The position numbers and the translations under genes were made by a program. Source: Branchinecta lynchi (taxonomy: Eukaryota; Arthropoda; Branchiopoda; Anostraca; Branchinectidae). From it: DNA of 64,000 bases. This document shows positions 56,275 to 64,000 of this stretch, piece by piece; position 1 is the stretch's first letter, and each line of letters opens with the position of its first letter. Location of the stretch: the NCBI GenBank assembly GCA_023053575.1, contig JAKZAP010000021.1, positions 11,532,212-11,596,211 on the forward strand, given 5' to 3'. The notes under the pieces are model-generated. The model was not told where the DNA came from, did not search any database, and saw nothing but the letters and a program-made list of their open reading frames with translations.

Positions 56275-58920
56275 AAGGTGCTTTCACATTGACGCGTCGT
56301 TGCGATAAGTGGCGTACGCGTTTATCTTGCGTTACGTACAGGTTGCGTAGCGTATCTTTCGCACCTGCGCGAGAACATGTTACGCTGGATACTTATTTAC
56401 GTTTTCCTTTTTTTCTGCCAAATTTAATTTATTTCATCAATTAGTAAGTTTTAAACATCACCAGTAGGTTTTTATGGCACTTGAGCTTACTCAAGTGCCA
56501 TATAGCGATTGTAATTTCTGTCCGTCAGTCGGTCTGTCGGTCTGTCGGTCCCGGTTTTGCTAGTTCGGGCACTTCCAGATAAGCTAGGACAATGAAACTT
56601 GGCAGGCATATCAGGAACTAGACCAGATTAAATTAGAAATAGTTGCTTCCCCGATCCGACCATCTGGAGGGGAGGGGGAATCCGGAAAAAATAGGAAAAA
56701 TGAGATATTTTTAGCTTACGAACGGGTGATCGGATCTTAATGAAACTTGATATATGGAAGGACTTCGTGTATCAGACCCTCCATTTTAAATCCAGACCGG
56801 ATCCAGTGACATTGGGGGGAGTTGGAGGGGGAAACCGGAAATCTTGGAAAACACTTAGAGTGGAGGGATCCGGATGAAACTTGGTGGAAAGTACAAGCAA
56901 AAGTCCTAGATACGTGACTGATATAACCGGAACGGATCCGCTCACTTTGGGGGAGTTGGGGGGGGGGGGGGGAGAAGTCCGAATTTGTAGTGATTCCGCG
57001 AGTTCCGTGCTGCCTGATGTGCTGGGACGATGGAAATTCACAGGCATGTCTGGGACCCGACCAGATTAAATAGGAAATCGTCAATTCCCCGATTCGACCA
57101 TCTGGGGGGGGGGGAGTGGAGGGAGGGTGAAGCCAAAATTTTAGGTATTTTTAGCTTGCGAACGGGTGATCGGATCTTGATGAAAGTTGATATTTAGGAT
57201 GACCTCGTGTCTCAGACATCCCACTTTAAATCCGGGCCGGATCCGATGACACTGGGGGGAGTTGGAGGAGGGAACCGGAAATTTTGAGAAACGCTTAGAG
57301 TGGAGGGATCGGGATGAAACTTGGTGGGAAAAACAAGCACAAGTCCTAGACACGTCATTGACATAACCGGACCGGAGTAGGGCACTGTGGGGGAGTTGGG
57401 GTGGGGGTCCGGATTTCTAGCGATCCCGCGAGTTCGGCATACTTCCTGATGTCCTAGGGCGATGATACTTGGCAGGTATGTCAGGGATCCGAACAGATTG
57501 ACTTGAGAACAGCCGTTTCCCCGACCCGACCATCGTGGGGGGAGTGGGTGGATGGGGAGTCCGGAATCTCGTGGCGTGCATAACTTTTGAACGGGTGATC
57601 GGATTTGAATGAAACTTGTCTGGTGAGCTATCGCCTCGGACGTTCAGTGTCACGTCCGGGTCGGGTCCGATACCTGTGGGGATGGAGGGGGGGGGGGAAC
57701 TAAGAAACTCTAAAAGCAGAGGGATTGGGACGAAACTTAATGGATGGAACAAGCATTAGGCCTAGATGAAATTGACGGAGCCAGATGGTTTTAGGGCTTT
57801 GGAAGGGGGAGTTGGAGGGGGTTTCCTGGAATTCCGGTAGTCGTGAGTTAGAATAGTTCCAGATGTAAAACGACAACGAAACTTTGCAGGCATATTAGCG
57901 ACCCGAATTATCTTGACTTAAGAACCTGACACAACATACCCCCGGAAACTTCCGTTCCTAGATTAGATCCGAGCATTTTTGGGGGAGCAAGAGAAGAGAA
58001 ATATGGAAATTGACTTCTATAAAGTGCAAACGAGTGGTCTGATTCGAGTGAAACTTCATGGGTGATGCGAAAATCGATGGCCTCGACATGTAAAACATGC
58101 GTTCGAACCATATGCGACCACGATTAGGGGAATTGGGGGTGGGGGGACTTTTGACATGCACAAAAACCAAACGGATGGACCGAATGAGATGCAAATTCGA
58201 CAGTGCCGAGTTTATGCGGCCTAGAATTGTTATTCGGCGTCCGAGCCGGATTCCGCCAAGGAATCCGTACTGGAAACTTGCAGATAGGCTAAGCTCCAAT
58301 TTCAGTAAAACTTGATGGACAGGAACAGGGAATTAAGAGATTGGGCCCGAACCGGCTCCGACAACGTTGGTGGGAGGGGGGAACTTTCGGAACTTTCCAA
58401 AAATGCTCAGATTCGAGTAAAACTTGATAGATGGTATAAAAGAAGATGCTTTAGGTGGTCGATTTTTTATATTCCGAACCAGATTCGGCCACGGTAGGTG
58501 GAGATAGAGTGGGTACCGGAAATCGTGTAGCACGTCTAGGGATCAAACAAATGGATTTATTGGGGTGAAAGTTTGAACAGTCATGTGCATTTGCTACAGA
58601 CAATCGAGACGATGCCGGAACTGCTCAGAAATTAGTGAAACTAAATATCCTGTTTCTATTTCCGAACCGCATTTTTGGATGGCGGGTGTATTTTGTGACG
58701 TTCTCAACTACTTTCTTGTACTTCTCTTCAAACGCTTCAATTTTTCCCTGAAAGATTTTATGCGTAACGCGTTGACGCAACGCAAGAATAGAGCTTAGTT
58801 CTATTTTTGCGTTGCATTTAATTTGTCTCCGTAAGCTCTGCCTTGCTTCGCCGCAACCGTAACGCAGAGGTTGCATAGCTTAGTGTGAAAGGCTCTACGC
58901 GTCCATGTGAAAGCGGCTTT
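56275..58920. mobile_element. GGTGCTTTCACAT foldback element split by an insertion
   Basis: The left end AAGGTGCTTTCACATTGACG (56275) and right end CGTCCATGTGAAAGCGGCTT (about 58919) are inverted repeats of one element rich in GCGTTACG/CGTAACGC words. TA flanks both sides. Its two halves (about 56275-56465 and 58731-58920) are separated by a 2.3-kb TATGGCAC-family element. Confidence 0.75.
56466..58730 (-). repeat. TATGGCAC-family element, copy 5, 5'-truncated
   Basis: Inverted. The terminal hairpin is at 56473-56502 (13-bp perfect stem, loop CTTA), then a GGTCTGTCGGTC microsatellite and about four 430-bp units. It stops at TCTCAACTACTTTCTTGTAC, short of the 5' end seen in the arm copies (CTCATATGGCACTTG). 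5' truncation with an A-rich 3' end is reminiscent of retroposition, but no target duplication is clear. Confidence 0.8.
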
Positions 58921-58934
58921 AACGGGCATCCACG

Positions 58935-59500
58935 CAGTCAAGCCAACTCTTCCTTATTTTTATGATAATGATGATAGATAATGTCCCTATTCGTTTTTTA
59001 CCTGGCTTCGCCATCCAGATCTGTCTCGACGAAAACGGATTCCTAGAATCCAGAAGAAGAATCTGGAAGGTGAAGCCTGGCTTTTAGGGTGTGTTTCAAC
59101 CCCCTATCATAGTAACTGGAAACTAAAACCGTCGTTAGCGACTGCACTGCGTCCGCTTCTTGGTATCCAAAACTTCCCTTGAGGCTGGTGTTTGCGACTT
59201 CACGTCACTTCAAGCGCGGCTTCAACTCCCAGACGTCCAATATATGGGGCTTCCGCCCGTTCAAGCCAACTCTTCCGTATTTTATGATAATGATGATAGC
59301 TAATGTCACCATCCCTCCAAATATCTTTTGCTTCCATTCCCAACAGTCAACCACTCTCCCTTTCTTCCTGTCCAACACCCCGGACTTTCCAGAAGCCAGA
59401 TGTTTCTGACCTGGCTTCGCCTTCCAGATCCGCCTCGATGAAAACGGACGTTTGAAATCCTGAAGAAAAATCTGGAAGGTGAAGCCTGGCTTTTAGGGCG
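58935..59500 (+). repeat. Imperfect direct duplication, period about 318 bp
   Basis: TCAAGCCAACTCTTCC, TTTATGATAATGATGATAG, CTGGCTTCGCC and ATCTGGAAGGTGAAGCCTGG all occur twice in the same order. A third partial copy of the last block is at 61206-61245. CTGGCTTCGCCTTCCAGATC is nearly the complement of GATCTGGAAGGTGAAGCC, so each unit can also fold. Confidence 0.7.
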
Positions 59501-59924
59501 TGTTCCAATACTCTATATGAGTAAGTCCTAAACATGCCAGTGATTCTCAGGAAGAAGGAGGAAACGTGTCCGTAACGACTCAAACTCAATGACTCAAATC
59601 CCGAGTTAGGGCAGCTGTGACACCGTTTCTTCCGTTTTTCCGCAGGTACCCGGAGATTCTGCACCGGAAGGGAGAGATAGTCATTAAGTTTATCCAACAC
59701 CCTACCATAGTCACTGTGTTTCTCATAGTCACCCTATCGTCGTTAAAATGTGAGCACCTGCATTTCAACCCTTCGCCAAACTGTTCAAATGCATCCGATG
59801 CTTCGATCTCTCTTGGTTGATTGATCATCAGCTTGACCGACTCTCTACGATGGCTTGGCATAACCTTCAAATCTACACTTTTAAAACTTGCTCTTCCGTT
59901 GTTCAAGACATATGTTCTATTTTA

Positions 59925-60254
59925 AGCCGAGTTCGATTTAGCCTTGTCCCGGTCCTGTTTCAGTCCTGTCAGCCAAATGCCGTTTTATTTAACTGCCTTG
60001 TCCGCTTAATGCCGTTTTATTAGTCCTGTCAGCTGACAATTGTCAGTGCCCTGTCAGACAGGACGCCGTGAAGGACATGCTCTCGAAGCGAGTTTCTGTC
60101 CTGTCTCGGGTAGATTTCTTAACTGCGTTTTATTTGAGATGCTTATCCGTTGAGTCATTTACGTGACAAGACCAAATAAAACGGCTTGAAACCGTGACAA
60201 GGCAGTAACAAGAGGACAAGACTGGGACAAGAAGGACTCAAATCGAACGCAGCT
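59925..60254. mobile_element. Miniature element with AGCCGAGTTCGATTT inverted ends
   Basis: 330 bp; left end AGCCGAGTTCGATTTAGCC, right end GACTCAAATCGAACGCAGCT. TTA duplicated at 59922-59924 and 60255-60257 (PIF/Harbinger-type length). The interior repeats CCTGTCAG and TGCCGTTTTATT words. It lies in the first Rab intron. Confidence 0.8.
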
Positions 60255-60949
60255 TTAGCGAGTATGGGCGCATCGTCCCTAACCGCCAGCGCTACAATCG
60301 GAAAGCGGAAATTTAAGCAGCTCTTTTTCGCTCCTTCTATTTTATTTCCTTCCGGTGTCACGCATGTTCTGCGAAAGAATGAGTTTCAAAAGATGAGAAA
60401 GTGCTATTTTAAGTATGCGAAGCACCTGCTTTATTTGTCAAAGTCATGTCATAGCCACATGCTAACGGAGCAATTCGAAGTTAAATATGCCATGTAGCGT
60501 TACACATTTGGAAATTTCGTCGTCTCTGCAAACAAATCATGGAAAACTGGGTCCAGCCAGCACTGAGCCAGCAGATGGCGTTTCTTCACTGTTTTCTGGC
60601 AGAAGATTGAAAAATTTTATTTTTTATGTGTTTTTGTTGCGTTTTCTTTCTTTTCTTTGACATACTCCGCTTTTGAAACTGGCAGGTCATAAATAAATTA
60701 CTTACTTACTGTAAACTACCACAATCGCTAGGTTTTCGTAACGACATCAATTCCACATGGAAAAGTTGAGATTTTTCAACATAATGATGAAAGTCTAGAT
60801 ATCTGGCAGGGAAATCCTGGTCGTGTGTTCGCACTACTAGGAGACAATATAGATATGCAAGTAGATGAGGTATGGGAAAGTGAATTGGCGTTGTGAATGG
60901 TAGGCAAGGGATGAGCGAAATCTATCTACAAAACTTGCAACTTCTGACA
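60255..60949. other. Intron sequence, no supported feature
   Basis: No splice-bounded frame or recognised repeat. Confidence 0.4.
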
Positions 60950-61145
60950 AATGGCCATCCCTATCCCGCCAATCGAAGCCTGTCCCGATTTCCGGTCCCT
61001 CTCCCCGCTGGGAGGGAGACAAGAGCTCTCTCCAACTACCAAGTTTAATTCAGATCTGATCCCCCGTTTAAAAGTTATGCTTGTCTCAACTCAAGATGCC
61101 AGATTCCCCCTCCCTCCTTTCCCCCACGATGTTCGGAGAGGCTAT
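60950..61145 (+). repeat. Single TATGGCAC-family monomer fragment
   Basis: CTACCAAGTTTAATTCAGAT, CCCCGTTTAAAAGTTATGC and ATTCCCCCTCCCTCC follow the monomer order of the family, without hairpin or microsatellite. Confidence 0.7.
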
Positions 61146-61783
61146 CGTCATTCTCGTGGTATCCGGAAGGGCTGGATTGACGGTCAGATGACCCAGATAT
61201 CCGGTGATCTGGAAGGTGAATTCTGGCTTTTAGGGTGTGTTCCAACCTACCATTAAATTAACATTTTATAAACTGCCACCGTCATACCAAGCAATCTGTG
61301 TATTCCTCGCATATGTTGGAATGATCACGGTAGCTATCAGCAACTGTTGGTCTAAAAAGTTGGAACTAACCCCTTCTCAGTTACTTCAGTTACTTCAGTC
61401 GGCATTATTAAAGTTCAGCGCACCGACTGATTAGTTTGTGTTCATACTACCTCGCCTCATGATCGGCATACTTCACGCAGAGATATTAGAACAATAAGAA
61501 ATAACAACTTTTCAAACTGAAAGGGAGTGGAAATCTCCTATCGTCAGGGGGGTATTCGCACCTTTTTTTCTGCCAAAGGAATATAACTCAATTAAACGAG
61601 GATTATACTGAGGATCGTCGGGGGACTCAAAGGAACTAAACCGCGTGGTGGGTCTGAACTGGAATATGGAAGATTGTCAACCAAATCTGGAACATTCAGA
61701 CAGAAATTGCAGTGAAGCTGGGGAACGACAAAATCAACCGTCAACCATGGCCCGTAATGTGGTAAAATTCAGTAGAGATGTAC
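61146..61783. other. Start of the first Rab intron, no supported feature
   Basis: Contains GATCTGGAAGGTGAATTCTG near 61208, shared with the duplication at 58935-59500. Confidence 0.4.
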
Positions 61784-61984
61784 CCTTTCATTCCTGGGTA
61801 AACATTCTCCTTCATCAACAAAGACGTCATCATAATCCTCATCATCGTCATCACTGATGATTGCAGAATCCACATTTGATAAGTCTCTATGTTTCAAACT
61901 AAGGCTATGGAAGGCTTCATCTACAGATAAGAGATTTCGTGTACGAACAGCGTCTAAGGCTTCCGCTAAGTCACTTTCAAACAT
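61784..61984 (-). CDS. Candidate first coding exon, probably of the Rab gene
   Basis: ATG in a near-ideal context (gccgccATGT) opens 67 codons up to a weak donor AAAGG|GTACAT at a codon boundary; a stop follows five codons later. The peptide is acidic: MFESDLAEALDAVRTRNLLS, then a run of SDDDDEDYDDVFVDEGE. It would be the disordered cytosolic N-terminus. It is on the same strand as, and in phase with, the two downstream exons (phase 0 throughout), and no other gene lies between. This supports one transcription unit of at least 9.3 kb, but the link is inference; it could also be the first exon of a separate gene. Confidence 0.6.
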
Positions 61985-63169
61985 GGCGGCTAAGATTCAA
62001 CAAATGTCATAAGAGTCGACATACCGTCGTTACGGTACTATACATATATGCTCCGTGGTTTACCAAGCGATATGACCAAGAAACAGTTCACAATACTGGT
62101 ATGCTACTTTGCTTATTCAATGAGCAGCAGTGAAATCAAATCGCCTGTCTCAAGTCTACCAAGGTTGGTAAGCTGCTAAGTTTTTTTTTTCTGGGAAATG
62201 TATCACAAAGGTCCAATGCACAGTGGTGGCTTCTCAGATCTGCACATCCGTGTCGTAGATAGCCGACCAGTCCAGTGTACAGTAGTCGCTAATGGACGTT
62301 TCCACAATACGTTTACCAGAATATGCATAAGTAAAAGGCGAAGACGCAATTTACAGTAGTATAAGGGTTTCAAACTAGTCACTGGTGTCGTGAAACCGAG
62401 TCGAAGCGATAAAACACACTCTTGCTGGTACTTCAACAGTCTTGGCTTTACTGGCACACTTTACACGCTGGGGCAAAGATGCAATTAGCAGGTTCTCTAA
62501 CTCAGTGTCGCTGGACAAACTGTGTCAAAGCAGTTAAAGCCCACTAAAGTCCTTCATTTCATTTGGGTATTCTTATTACAAGACTGTGACTTGAAATGTC
62601 CAGCGGCTTAACGCTGGCTTGATGGATACCAGCAAAGTATTGATTATTCTTCCATCTTATGGTCGATTCGCTTTGAATCCAAACGTCCCACCAGATCACC
62701 AATAAGCAGCAACATCAGGGAAGTTTTCCAATGAAAAAAAAGCCAGTGTTATGCATGTATTCCACCACGTTAGACACAACACTACGCTAGTCACTTTGTC
62801 CAGGACCGTTCGAACTCAGGAACTGTCCCTGAAAGGCAACTCCTGGATCGGGAACGATACAGAGCTCGTTAATCTTAGGAATAGGGGGAACTACCTGACG
62901 GGTGCGGCTCAGTTCGTTACCTGTGCATAGTTCGCTTACACACAGCCCAAAGTTTCTCTACTACAGGACAATTTCGACCACCTCCTACAGGCCTTCTTGG
63001 GTGGTGGCAGATGCGGGGGCCGGGGGAATGGTGGGAGGCGTCTGACATATTTGTGTGTTTTATTAAAAAAACTTCCTCTTCTCCGAATTTCACCACATTA
63101 CAATTAGCTTCGCCGAAAGCTTGACACATTTTCAAGGGGTACAAAGTAAAGGTTTGCCAACCACAAGCG
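61985..63169. other. Upstream of the candidate first exon, no supported feature
   Basis: A promoter for the Rab gene would be expected in the first few hundred bases; no TATA box or other clear motif was seen. Open frames at 62203-62457 and 62917-63144 on the minus strand lack motifs and splice sites. Confidence 0.4.
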
Positions 63170-63476
63170 TGTTCAACCCTTCTGACAATAGTATCTATTT
63201 GTTAGTATTTTCGTTCAAACTTCGTGAAAAATTACTACGCTGACCGTTGTAACCTTCTCGAAATGGTAACCAATAGTAAATATTTGCTTACCACGCTCGG
63301 GAGCGTCGTAATCGAGGTAACTACGAATCTCTATGATGTGATTGGCCCGATTAGGCCGTGGCATGATATTTTGCCAAAAAATGGAAAAAATGCGTTCCAG
63401 CCTTGACGCCAAGAAGACAAAATTCGTGACGTCATGCGTAGTAACTACGGTAAGTAGGGAGGAACACTCTCCATGC
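63170..63476. mobile_element. GTGTTCCACCC foldback element, copy near the right edge
   Basis: Ends AGCGTGTTCAACCCTTCTGA and GGTAAGTAGGGAGGAACACT. The interior matches 19425-19740 and 55341-55808, including CTTACCACGCTCGGGAGCGT and GACGTCATGCGTAGTAACTA. Confidence 0.75.
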
Positions 63477-64000
63477 TCCGACTGATTGTCCTCGGATGTC
63501 CTCGGACTTTATGGTTCAGAAACGATCAGGGATGAACGGTCGCTGACTAGAATTCAAGCCAGGATTGTCGGCACCATCATCAATCAACAAACATCCCAAA
63601 CAAGGTCGACAGGGCAGGGAAAAGTAATAATCGGCGTGGGACTGCTGAGGTTTCCACTGGCTTAGCGTACTTCAGTCCACTGGCTTAGCCTACCATACTT
63701 GATTCTCGGATCATCAGGAATTCTCGAACATGAATTATTTGTCAGTTTCTTGACTCTTTGACTAGGACTAACAACCTTACTGAAAGGTGTCATTATAGAA
63801 GAAGGACCAGGAACCACTAGCCTCTTAGACAAACGATGTCAATCGGTTGGTAGTCGCATACGCGGCAATCTTCTTCAATTAAAGCTATCAGTTTCATTTC
63901 CATGGTATCAAGATAGTATTTATAAATCTTCGTGTACCGACGGTCATGGCCGACATTTTTTTTTTTCCTGCTGGGTTCGCTTTTATACCACTTAACAAAC
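63477..64000. other. Right edge, no supported feature
   Basis: No repeats or exons recognised; a T run at about 63957-63966. Confidence 0.4.

Noticed and set aside
1..64000. Transposase, reverse transcriptase, integrase or viral genes
   Set aside because: No frame shows the catalytic motifs of these families. All mobile elements here appear non-autonomous.

Overview
The window is non-coding-rich animal DNA, most likely from an invertebrate. It has spliced exons with GT-AG borders and no long protein gene. Several families of short, non-autonomous mobile elements fill the introns and intergenic space. There is no operon structure, no ribosome binding sites and no open reading frame above about 180 codons, so it is not bacterial or viral. 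The species cannot be named from the sequence.

Layout. 1-5942: unique left flank (tandem-repeat element, miniature transposons, a candidate first exon on the minus strand at 4086-4331). 5943-10552: segment A. 10553-25759: left arm of a giant inverted repeat. 25760-28864: spacer ending in a 65-bp satellite. 28865-28964: 100 Ns, an assembly gap. 28965-44626: right arm, a near-identical reverse complement of the left arm. 44627-50061: a second copy of A in the same direction as the first. 50062-64000: unique right flank carrying three exons of a Rab-family GTPase gene on the minus strand. The overall formula is X - A - [arm - spacer/gap - inverted arm] - A - Y.

The arms differ by few substitutions but by several whole insertions. 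A 324-bp hAT-like element and a 545-bp Harbinger-like element are present only on the right, and a 0.6-kb segment only on the left. The structure is either a genuine giant palindrome bounded by direct duplications or an assembly product of two diverged copies or haplotypes. The gap sits where this would be decided.

Coding content is thin. The best gene is the Rab GTPase: exons at 61784-61984, 56007-56168 and 52674-52784 (minus strand) are all in phase 0, and the last carries the P-loop. Its remaining exons were not found in the window. Candidate exons with splice signals also occur in both arms (14810-14879/39471-39540, 22230-22359/32360-32489 and 21672-21937/32736-32965) and at 4086-4331; their products are not recognised.

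Two dominant repeat families share one architecture (terminal palindrome, short GACA/GACG microsatellite, internal tandem monomers containing the word AAGTTTCAT). One ends in a TATGGCACTTG hairpin and is here called the TATGGCAC family. The other has GGGATCCCAAAA at both ends and is called the GGGATCCC family. Around them lie foldback miniature elements, several with readable target-site duplications.
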